Assembly (NCBI GenBank): GCA_016928585.1
Contig: JAFGKL010000087.1
Span: 1 to 35,553 of the forward strand
Origin: Sedimentisphaerales bacterium
GTDB taxonomy: Bacteria > Planctomycetota > Phycisphaerae > Sedimentisphaerales > Anaerohalosphaeraceae
Reading direction: 5' to 3'
Length of the DNA stretch: 35,553 nucleotides
Positions 1 through 8,383 of this stretch are shown here, piece by piece. Made by a program: the position numbers and the translations under genes. The notes below the pieces were generated by a model. That model made no database searches, was not told the origin of the DNA, and saw only the letters and a program-made list of their open reading frames with translations. The stretch's first letter is position 1. Each line of letters begins with the position of its first letter.

Positions 1-600
1 AATATTCTTCACCTTACCAGCAAAAATCTTATCGATTGGAAGTATCAATCGACGTTAAAGCTGGTATGCGACAAGGTTATCGACGCCTGCGTTTTTCAGT
101 TGCCAGACGGTACGTGGCGTATGTGGTACAATAATGAAAAAGACCGCAAGTCTATTTATTATGCCGACAGCCCGGACTTATTTACATGGGAAGATAAGGG
201 CAAGGCTATCGGCGATAAGCCCGGCGAGGGGCCGAAGGTGTTTCGGTGGAAGGGGCATTTGTGGATGGTCGTGGATAACTGGCAGGGGCTTGGCATTTAT
301 CGTTCTGACGATGCTCTGAACTGGGTCCGTCAAAAGGATAACCTCTTGGAGACACCCGGCACAGGCAAGGATGACGAATATAAAGGTCATCATCCCGATG
401 TTGTTATCAGTAATGATCGTGCGTACCTGTTCTATTTTACTCATCCCGGCCGAAGAGGGCCGGATGCCAATAAAGATACTGCCGAACAGCGGCGCAGCTC
501 GATCCAGGTAGTCGAACTGGAATATAAAGACGGCAGGATAGAATGTGACAGGGACAAGCCGACTGTTATTTTTTTAGAACCGAAATCAATTGCTAAATAA
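1..600 (+). CDS. C-terminal part of a five-bladed beta-propeller glycosidase (GH43-like), truncated at window start
   Basis: Frame +1 is open from base 1 (NILHLTSKNLIDWKYQSTLKLVCDKVIDACVFQLPDGTWRMWYNNE...) to TAA at 598-600. Repeated blade-like motifs such as WRMWYNN..IYYADSPDLFTWED and GIYRSDDALNW. Confidence 0.7.
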   Translation, partial: NILHLTSKNLIDWKYQSTLKLVCDKVIDACVFQLPDGTWRMWYNNEKDRKSIYYADSPDLFTWEDKGKAIGDKPGEGPKVFRWKGHLWMVVDNWQGLGIYRSDDALNWVRQKDNLLETPGTGKDDEYKGHHPDVVISNDRAYLFYFTHPGRRGPDANKDTAEQRRSSIQVVELEYKDGRIECDRDKPTVIFLEPKSIAK

Positions 601-601
601 G

Positions 602-1642
602 ATGAAAGACAGTTATCTGAAAATACGGTTTTTTTTTATTTGCGGACTTTTATTTGTAATGTCTGTTGAAGTTGAAGCTTCGTGGAAGGATTATCGAGAC
701 AAGCCGGACAACTGGTATAATAGAGTGGATGGCTGGCAGATCGCCGACAATATACTTTCCTGGCAAAGCGAAGAGGGCAGTTGGCCTAAAAATACAGACA
801 CTATGTCAAAAGGTTTTTCGAGGGACAAAGATAGTAAGATCAAGGGAACTTTCGACAATGGGGCGACAGTTGACGAAATGCGGTTCCTTGCCCGTATTTC
901 GAGGGTTACCGATGATTCTCGATATAAGGAGGCATTTTTAAAGGGACTTGGTCATATTTTAAAGGCGCAGTATCCTACGGGGGGCTGGCCGCAGTCCTAT
1001 CCTCCGGGCAGGCACTACCCCCGGCACATTACTTTTAATGATAACACCATGGTTAATATCATGAGGCTTCTTCGTGAAATAGCGACGTTATCAGATTACA
1101 GTTTTGTTGATGGTGAGCTTCGCAAGGCAGCCCAAGCGGCGTTTGATAAAGGTATCGACTGCATTCTGAAATGCCAGATAAGGGTCGATGACCGGTTGAC
1201 GGTTTGGTGCTCCCAGCATGATGAGGTTACGCTTCAGCCGCGTCCGGCGAGAATTTATGAGCTTGTTTCGCTGAGCGGTTCGGAAAGTGCGGGGATACTT
1301 CGATTACTGATGGAGGTTGACGATCCCGATCCTAATATAATTCGTGCTGTCGAAGCCGGCGCCGAGTGGTACGAGACAGCAAAGCTTGAAGGGATAGAGC
1401 AAATTAAAAAAGACGGCGACACTATTATAACTAAAAACCCGGAAGCACCGGCAATGTGGGCAAGATTTTATGAAATTGAAACCAATACGCCATTTTTTTG
1501 CGGGCGGGACGGCATAAAAAAATATTCCCTGTCCGAGATAGAAAGGGAAAGACGAATAGGATATTCATGGTACGGACAGTGGGGCAAAGCCGTTGCCGAC
1601 GACTACCAAAAATGGAAGTTAAAACTTGATGATAAAAATTAA
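602..1642 (+). CDS. pelA: Pectate lyase, PL10-like (PelA), secreted
   Basis: Signal-peptide-like N-terminus, GGWPQSYPPGRHYPRHITFNDNTMVNIMRLL motif typical of PL10, WARFYEIETNTPFFCGRDG. ORF opens at 590 but ATG at 602 (MKDSYLKIRFFF) is plausible. Confidence 0.88.
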   Translation: MKDSYLKIRFFFICGLLFVMSVEVEASWKDYRDKPDNWYNRVDGWQIADNILSWQSEEGSWPKNTDTMSKGFSRDKDSKIKGTFDNGATVDEMRFLARISRVTDDSRYKEAFLKGLGHILKAQYPTGGWPQSYPPGRHYPRHITFNDNTMVNIMRLLREIATLSDYSFVDGELRKAAQAAFDKGIDCILKCQIRVDDRLTVWCSQHDEVTLQPRPARIYELVSLSGSESAGILRLLMEVDDPDPNIIRAVEAGAEWYETAKLEGIEQIKKDGDTIITKNPEAPAMWARFYEIETNTPFFCGRDGIKKYSLSEIERERRIGYSWYGQWGKAVADDYQKWKLKLDDKN

Positions 1643-1663
1643 AAAGTATTAAGGGGATCTGTT

Positions 1664-3127
1664 ATGAGCAGGTGGAACAAATACTTCTGCATTTGTTTTT
1701 TTGGTGCTGCGTTATTTTTAGCAACGTCATGTAACATAGAAGAACTTAGTGTGGATGATAATTGGATCAATAATATAAAACAAAACAGTGTGGGTGATAA
1801 CGGGGCCAGTAACGCAAAAGAATTCAATGTGTGCGATAACGGGGCGAAAGGGGACGGCAAAACTGTTTGTACCGAAATAATCCAGAAGACGATAGATGCC
1901 TGTGCGAAAGACGGAGGCGGGACGGTAGTGTTTTCGCCGGGTACGTATATGACCGGATCGATCTTTTTGAAAGACAACGTAGACCTTAGAGTTGACAAAG
2001 ACGTTCTGATAAAAGGTGTTCAGGATGAATCGGCGTATCCAGATGTTTATACACGCGTAGCGGGCATCGAAACGAACTGGCCGGCGGCATTGATAAATGC
2101 TCACAATTTGTCAGGCGTAAAGATATACGGCGAGGGGACGATCGACGGGTCCGGCTCGATGTGGTGGGATAAGTATTGGAACATGCGAAAAGAGTACGAC
2201 GCAAAAGGCCTGCGGTGGGTGGTTGATTATGACTGCAAGCGTCCGCGTTTGATGCTTATTTATAAGGCGTCGAATGTAAAGGTAGAAGGGCTGACGCTGA
2301 AAGAGCCGGGCTTTTGGACGCTGCATATATGCTACAGTACGAATGTTATCGTTGACGGGCTGACGATCAGGGCGAACCTTGACGAAAAAGTCGGGCCGAG
2401 CTCGGACGGCGTTGATATTGATTCTTCGAGTAACGTGCTGGTCCAGAACTGCGACATCGACTGCAACGACGATAATTTTTGCCTGAAGGCCGGGAGAGAT
2501 TCCGACGGGCTGCGGGTCAATCGTCCGACAAAAAATGTTGTGATAAGGGACTGTATCGCACGTAAGGGACACGGGCTGATAACGTCCGGCAGCGAAACGT
2601 CAGGCAGTATCTATAATGTCGAAGTTTACAATCTAAAGGCTTACGGGACCAGTACGGGGATCCGTTTTAAATCGACGCAGGGACGCGGTGGAACGGTTCA
2701 TGATATTTATATTCATGATATTGAAATGATGAATGTGCGTGATGCCATTAAGCTGGATTATGACTGGTATCCTTCGTACAACACTGTGCCGGAAGAAGTT
2801 CGTAAGCAGATCGAGGCCGAAGGCAAAGAACTTCCGCTGCACTGGCAAAAACTTATGACCAAAGTTCCCGAAGAGCAGGGAACGCCTTATATTCATGGCA
2901 TCAGGATCGAGAATATCAAAGCTGTGGATTCAGAGCGGGCGATCTCTATTAACGGGCGTAAAAATCAAAAGGCCGGGAACTTCCTGCTTAAGAATGTTGA
3001 GATAACGGCAAGGACAGCCGGCAAGATCAAGAATGCCGAAGGCTGGACGTTTAAAAATGTAAAAATTACGGCTAAAGATGATTCGAAAGTAACATTCGAG
3101 AACTGTGAAAATATGACGGGTATGTAA
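1664..3127 (+). CDS. GH28 polygalacturonase family lipoprotein
   Basis: Lipobox-like LATSC, DNGAKGDGKT..IQKTIDAC start of a beta-helix, SSDGVDIDSSSNVLVQNCDIDCNDDNFCLKAGRDSDG (GH28 catalytic motifs). Confidence 0.92.
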   Translation: MSRWNKYFCICFFGAALFLATSCNIEELSVDDNWINNIKQNSVGDNGASNAKEFNVCDNGAKGDGKTVCTEIIQKTIDACAKDGGGTVVFSPGTYMTGSIFLKDNVDLRVDKDVLIKGVQDESAYPDVYTRVAGIETNWPAALINAHNLSGVKIYGEGTIDGSGSMWWDKYWNMRKEYDAKGLRWVVDYDCKRPRLMLIYKASNVKVEGLTLKEPGFWTLHICYSTNVIVDGLTIRANLDEKVGPSSDGVDIDSSSNVLVQNCDIDCNDDNFCLKAGRDSDGLRVNRPTKNVVIRDCIARKGHGLITSGSETSGSIYNVEVYNLKAYGTSTGIRFKSTQGRGGTVHDIYIHDIEMMNVRDAIKLDYDWYPSYNTVPEEVRKQIEAEGKELPLHWQKLMTKVPEEQGTPYIHGIRIENIKAVDSERAISINGRKNQKAGNFLLKNVEITARTAGKIKNAEGWTFKNVKITAKDDSKVTFENCENMTGM

Positions 3128-3152
3128 TTTATACGGTATGGAGGCTTATATA

Positions 3153-4706
3153 ATGAAGCGTAAACGAACACTTGTATCTGTTTTAATGGTTGTTTTCTTG
3201 AATTGTTTTGCGTTGGCAGATGTAAAACCTGCCGGTGTTTTTGGCGATCACATGGTGCTGCAGCGGGGGCGCAGCGTGCCTGTCTGGGGGGCTGCTTCTC
3301 CCGGCGAGATGATCACGGTTAAACTGTCAGGTCAGGAAAAAAGCGTTAACGCGGACGCTTCCGGCAAGTGGATAGTTTACCTTGATGCACTAAAAGCCGG
3401 CGGGCCCTTTGAGATGGTCATAGCGGGTGGTGCAGATGCAATAACGTTTAAAGATGTTTATGTTGGCGAGGTTTGGCTTTGTTCGGGACAATCCAATATG
3501 GATATGACCGTTGCTGCAGAAGACCGTTACTGGTGCGGCGTTATAAATGAAGCGGAGGAAGTTGCCGCTGCGAAATATCCGAAGATACGTGTTTTCGATG
3601 TTCCCTTTAAAACAACAGATGATGTGCAAAGCGAAGTTGAGGGTGAGTGGGAGATATGTTCGCCCGAAACGGCGGGGCACTTTTCGGCAGTCGCATATTT
3701 CTTTGCGCGTGAAATCCACAAAAAGCTGAAAGTTCCGGTAGGACTGGTAACGACTGCCTACGGTGCAAGCACGGCGGAAGCCTGGACAAGCCGTCCTGCT
3801 TTGGAAGCGAATGTTCAGTTAAAGTTTTTGTTAGACAACTATGCCAAGTATTGCGAAGACTATGACAGCGGTAAGACCCAGGAAAAATATGAAACAGACC
3901 TTGCAAAGTGGCAGCAGGACTCTGAAAAAGCAAAGGCAGAAGGTAAAAAAGAGCCAAGAAAACCGCGGCAGCCGAAAAATCCTCATCTCGATCAGCACAG
4001 CCCGTGCGTACTTTATAATGCGATGGTGGCTCCACTGGTTCCGTATTCGATCCGCGGAGCCCTGTGGTATCAGGGAGAATCGAACGGAGGGACGGCTGGT
4101 ATTTATGATGTAATAATGGAAACGATGATAAAGGACTGGCGAAAAGCGTGGGGGCAGGGCGACTTTCCTTTCCTTTATGTTCAGTTGGCAAGCTACGGCA
4201 AACCATCCGATCAGCCGTGCAAAGGAGGACGAACAACAAGGGTTCGCGAGGCCCAGCTTAAAAATCTATCCATTCCAAATAGTGCGATGACAGTGACTAT
4301 TGATATTGGCGATGAAAAAAATATTCATCCAAAGAACAAGCAGGATGTAGGCCGTCGCCTTGCGTTACAGGCCAGGGCCCTTGTGTACGGAGAAAACAAA
4401 CTCGTCTGTTCCGGTCCGATCTACGATCATATGTCAATTGACGGCAATACTATTACATTGTATTTTAAATCGGACGGCAGTAAGCTTGCGGCCAAGGACG
4501 GCAAACTTAATGGATTTGCTATCGCAGGCAGCGATAAAGAATTTATTTGGGCCGATGCTAAGATCATCAAAGATACGATAGTGGTTTCCGCTTCGGATAT
4601 AGAAAACCCGGTTGCTGTTCGCTATGCCTGGGACGACTATCCTGTCGTGAGTTTGTACAATAAAAAAGGATTGCCGGCTTCTCCATTCCGCACAGACGAT
4701 TTTTAA
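3153..4706 (+). CDS. Sialate O-acetylesterase-like (SASA/DUF303) carbohydrate acetylesterase, secreted
   Basis: GDHMVLQRGRSVPVWGAASPGE, GEVWLCSGQSNMDM, ALWYQGESN motifs. SD GGAG upstream of ATG 3153, signal peptide. Confidence 0.9.
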   Translation: MKRKRTLVSVLMVVFLNCFALADVKPAGVFGDHMVLQRGRSVPVWGAASPGEMITVKLSGQEKSVNADASGKWIVYLDALKAGGPFEMVIAGGADAITFKDVYVGEVWLCSGQSNMDMTVAAEDRYWCGVINEAEEVAAAKYPKIRVFDVPFKTTDDVQSEVEGEWEICSPETAGHFSAVAYFFAREIHKKLKVPVGLVTTAYGASTAEAWTSRPALEANVQLKFLLDNYAKYCEDYDSGKTQEKYETDLAKWQQDSEKAKAEGKKEPRKPRQPKNPHLDQHSPCVLYNAMVAPLVPYSIRGALWYQGESNGGTAGIYDVIMETMIKDWRKAWGQGDFPFLYVQLASYGKPSDQPCKGGRTTRVREAQLKNLSIPNSAMTVTIDIGDEKNIHPKNKQDVGRRLALQARALVYGENKLVCSGPIYDHMSIDGNTITLYFKSDGSKLAAKDGKLNGFAIAGSDKEFIWADAKIIKDTIVVSASDIENPVAVRYAWDDYPVVSLYNKKGLPASPFRTDDF

Positions 4707-4764
4707 CTTTCCGGCACGAAATGTTTGCAGTAACAGACAGTGATAAAATACAGGGAATTTTATA

Positions 4765-7700
4765 ATGAATACTTATCGAAATAGAATATTTGTCCGGATA
4801 ACGGTGGCGATCTTAATTTTTATTATATTTACCTGCGGCTGTGTATCTCAACAGCGACAAAGTGTTTCCGGGAAGTTAAACTGGTCTCGGCCAACAATGG
4901 AGAATCGTCCATGGACTCGATGGTGGTGGCAGGGCAGTGCCGTTGACAAAGAAAATCTAACATACCTTTTGTCGCAGTATCAGCAGGCGGGGATAGGCGG
5001 TGTCGAGATATGTCCGATCTATGGCGTTAAGGGTTATGAAGATAAGTTCCTTGATTTTTTGTCGCCGGAGTGGATGAATATGCTGGAGCATACGCTTAAG
5101 GAGGGAAAGCGTCTTGGCATCGGTATTGACATGACGACCGGTACGGGCTGGCCGTTCGGAGGGCCGATGGTTGATAAGAACACGGCTTCATCAAGCGTGA
5201 TCCTTAAAAGTTATGAAATGCAGGAAGGGAAACTTGCTGACCCGCTTCCGAAAGAACCGCTGGAATACCTGGCTGCAGTTTCGCAAGAAGGTCAAAGAAT
5301 AGATATTACGGATAAAGTCGAAGATGGCAAGCTTAACTGGACCTCGCCCGAGGGCCAATGGAAGCTGTATGCGGTCGCGGTGAAATCACCGGTGCAAAAA
5401 GTCAAGCGGTCCGCACCTGGCGGCGAGGGTTATGTGCTGGATCCGTATTCAACTGCTGCGATGGACTCTTATCTTAAAGTCTTTGATGAGGCCTTTGGCG
5501 GCTATAAGGGTCCGATGCCACGAGCGCAGTTCCATGATTCTTTTGAATATTACGGAGCGAACTGGACGACGAACTTTTTTGACGAGTTCAAATCGCGTTG
5601 CGGATACGATCTTCGCGATCATATAGAGGCGCTATCCGGTGACGGTTCAGAGGATACGGTTGCCCGTGTTCAGTGCGATTATCATCAGACGATCAATGAA
5701 CTTCATTTGGATTACGTTCAGCAGTGGACCAAATGGAGTAATTCCAAAGGCAGTCAGTCGAGGAACCAGGCGCACGGTGCACCGGGTAATCTAGTCGATA
5801 TTTATGCCGCATCCGATATTCCCGAAACAGAGATATTTCGTGTTGTTGACGAAAAGCAGATACCGATGTTAAAGCTCAGTTCATCGGCGGCTCATCTGAA
5901 GGGTAGCACATACGCATCTGCGGAATCGTTTACCTGGCTTAACGACCATTTTCAGACATCGCTTGCAGACCTTAAGCTTGCTACTGATTTTCTGTTCCTG
6001 ACGGGTGTGAACCACATATTCTTTCATGGTATTCCATATTCTCCCAAGGAATCGATGTGGCCGGGCTGGCAGTTTTATGCATCGGTTAACTTTGGCCCGC
6101 AGGCGGGTCTGTGGCACGACTTGCCGGCTTTTAATGCCTATGTTACCCGCTGTCAATCCATCCTGCAGGCCGGCAAACCCGACAACGATGTTTTGCTGTA
6201 TCTGCCTATTTATGACTTTTGGCAGAAAAACGATAAGCTGCACATGGCCTTTACGCTTCATAATCAGGATGAGTGGCTCCATACGTCTGCGTTTTATCGT
6301 GCGGCGATGTCGATGTGGCGAAAGGGATATACATATGATGCGGTTTCCGATCAGTTTCTTGCGCAAGCTGAGTGTAAAAATGGGAAAGTCATCATCGGCG
6401 GAAACGAATATGCAGCTGTCGTTATACCAGACTGTCATTTGATACCTGTCGATACGATGAAGAATTTGCTTACACTTGCCAAAGAAGGTGCAACTATCCT
6501 CTTTGAAGATTCGCTACCCGACGATGTTCCCGGCCTGTCAAACCTTCACTTGCGACAGACGGAGTTACAGAAGATGTTAAATTCTGTTATTTTACAACTT
6601 GGCGAAAAACAGAAGATCAGTTTTGGCAAGGGAACCTTGATGGCTGCACCACTGGAAACGATGCTTGCCGGTGCAAATGTTCCCCGTGAGTCGGCAATGG
6701 ATTCAGGTATCAGGTTCGTGCGCAGAAATTGCCCGGAAGGCTTTAATTATTTACTTGTCAATCGCAGTCCTTTCGCTTTCGACGGCTGGATGGCACTTGG
6801 CAAAGCTGCCAAGTCGGCACTTTTGATGGATCCTCTTTTTGACGATCGGATCGGGACTGCAGCCATGCAAAATAGCGAGGAGGCGACAAAAGTCTATATT
6901 CAATTGGAGCAGGGGCAATCATTAGTTTTGCGGACATTTACAGACAAAGCCATAAGTACCCCCGCATGGAAATATTCACGTCCGTCAGGGTTCGTAACTA
7001 ATATAGAGGGGGCATGGGACATCGAGTTCATAGACGGCGGCCCGGTACTTCCGCAGAGTTATCAAGCCAAGCAGTTAAAGTCCTGGACCACACGCAATGA
7101 CGAAGAAGCAAAGAGATTTTTCGGAACGGGGCGTTATACGATCAAGTTTGATAAGCCAAGTCAAGATGCTGACGACTGGATGCTTGACTTAGGATCTGTT
7201 TATGAAAGTGCGCGTGTTAGTCTTAACGGTAAACTTCTTGCAGTTCTTTGGTCCAAACCGTTCCGGCTGCACATTGGTCAATATCTGCTTGGCGGGGAAA
7301 ATACTTTGGAGGTTGAAGTGACCAACCTTGCTGCCAATCGCATACGGGATATGGATCAGAGAGGTGTGAACTGGAAATACTTTTACGATATTAATGTTGT
7401 TAATGTGAAGTATAAACCTTTTGACGCTTCCGACTGGCCGCTGCAGGACTCCGGCTTATTGGGCCCGGTCAGACTGTTTCCGCTTAAGTTAGTCTCGTTA
7501 GATGATAAACCTAAGCCGACAGTTTTTATCATTGGAGATTCAACGGTAAAAAACAGCACTAAAGGGCTTTTGGGATGGGGCAATCCTATCGCGGACCATT
7601 TTGATATGTCAAAAATAAATGTTCGTAATCTCGCACGCGGCGGTTGCAGCAGCCGGACGTATCAAACCGAAGGGTTGTGGGATGAAATAGTTAAAGAGTT

Positions 7701-8217
7701 AAAGCCGGGCGATTTTGTTCTTATGCAGTTTGGGCATAATGACGGGGGGCCGATGAATACCGGGCGCGCACGCGCATCGATCAAAGGTATTGGCAACCAG
7801 ACTCAGGAAGTAGTGATGGAAGCGACCGGCGAAAAAGAGATCGTACATACGTATGGCTGGTATATGCGAAAATATATTACCGACACAAAAGCCAAAGGCG
7901 CCGTGCCGATCGTCCTGTCGCCTATACCGAGAAATATGTGGAAGGATGGTGTTGTTGCAAGGGCCTCCGGCGATTACGGCAAATGGGCAGGGCAGGCGGC
8001 CAAGGCAAAAGGCGCATTCTTTATTGATCTGAACGAATTGATCGCAGTGCGATACGAAAAAGAAGGACAGGAAAAAGTCAGCAGTGAGTACTTCCTCAAA
8101 GATCACACCCACACAACTACCGCAGGTGCTAAATTGAATGCAAAAATCGTTGTTCAGGGAATTAACGGGCTGTCTGGTTGCGCCCTGTCCGATTACATTA
8201 TTTTGCATGCTGAATAA
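4765..8217 (+). CDS. Bifunctional GH106 alpha-L-rhamnosidase + CE12-like SGNH rhamnogalacturonan acetylesterase
   Basis: N-terminal ~900 aa GH106-like (NRPWTRWWWQGSAVDKENLTYLL...GTGWPFGGP). C-terminal ~240 aa PTVFIIGDSTVKNS...ARGGCSSRT...FVLMQFGHNDGG...DHTHTT (SGNH/CE12 blocks). Confidence 0.88.
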   Translation: MNTYRNRIFVRITVAILIFIIFTCGCVSQQRQSVSGKLNWSRPTMENRPWTRWWWQGSAVDKENLTYLLSQYQQAGIGGVEICPIYGVKGYEDKFLDFLSPEWMNMLEHTLKEGKRLGIGIDMTTGTGWPFGGPMVDKNTASSSVILKSYEMQEGKLADPLPKEPLEYLAAVSQEGQRIDITDKVEDGKLNWTSPEGQWKLYAVAVKSPVQKVKRSAPGGEGYVLDPYSTAAMDSYLKVFDEAFGGYKGPMPRAQFHDSFEYYGANWTTNFFDEFKSRCGYDLRDHIEALSGDGSEDTVARVQCDYHQTINELHLDYVQQWTKWSNSKGSQSRNQAHGAPGNLVDIYAASDIPETEIFRVVDEKQIPMLKLSSSAAHLKGSTYASAESFTWLNDHFQTSLADLKLATDFLFLTGVNHIFFHGIPYSPKESMWPGWQFYASVNFGPQAGLWHDLPAFNAYVTRCQSILQAGKPDNDVLLYLPIYDFWQKNDKLHMAFTLHNQDEWLHTSAFYRAAMSMWRKGYTYDAVSDQFLAQAECKNGKVIIGGNEYAAVVIPDCHLIPVDTMKNLLTLAKEGATILFEDSLPDDVPGLSNLHLRQTELQKMLNSVILQLGEKQKISFGKGTLMAAPLETMLAGANVPRESAMDSGIRFVRRNCPEGFNYLLVNRSPFAFDGWMALGKAAKSALLMDPLFDDRIGTAAMQNSEEATKVYIQLEQGQSLVLRTFTDKAISTPAWKYSRPSGFVTNIEGAWDIEFIDGGPVLPQSYQAKQLKSWTTRNDEEAKRFFGTGRYTIKFDKPSQDADDWMLDLGSVYESARVSLNGKLLAVLWSKPFRLHIGQYLLGGENTLEVEVTNLAANRIRDMDQRGVNWKYFYDINVVNVKYKPFDASDWPLQDSGLLGPVRLFPLKLVSLDDKPKPTVFIIGDSTVKNSTKGLLGWGNPIADHFDMSKINVRNLARGGCSSRTYQTEGLWDEIVKELKPGDFVLMQFGHNDGGPMNTGRARASIKGIGNQTQEVVMEATGEKEIVHTYGWYMRKYITDTKAKGAVPIVLSPIPRNMWKDGVVARASGDYGKWAGQAAKAKGAFFIDLNELIAVRYEKEGQEKVSSEYFLKDHTHTTTAGAKLNAKIVVQGINGLSGCALSDYIILHAE

Positions 8218-8383
8218 AATCTGCTTGCTGCCTTTATCTTAAACATATTATTGCTTGCATTTTTAGATGAATTTGATACCCTTGCAAATGAGGCTTAGTG
8301 CCGACAGCGAAAGATCGCGACAAATAACCAATAAAAGCTTTGTTGCTTAAATATTCATATTTGAAACATCTAAGGAGAGTAAT

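Noticed and set aside
3607-4239. 210 aa minus-strand ORF
   Set aside because: Lies entirely antisense to the well-supported SASA esterase; no recognisable domain.
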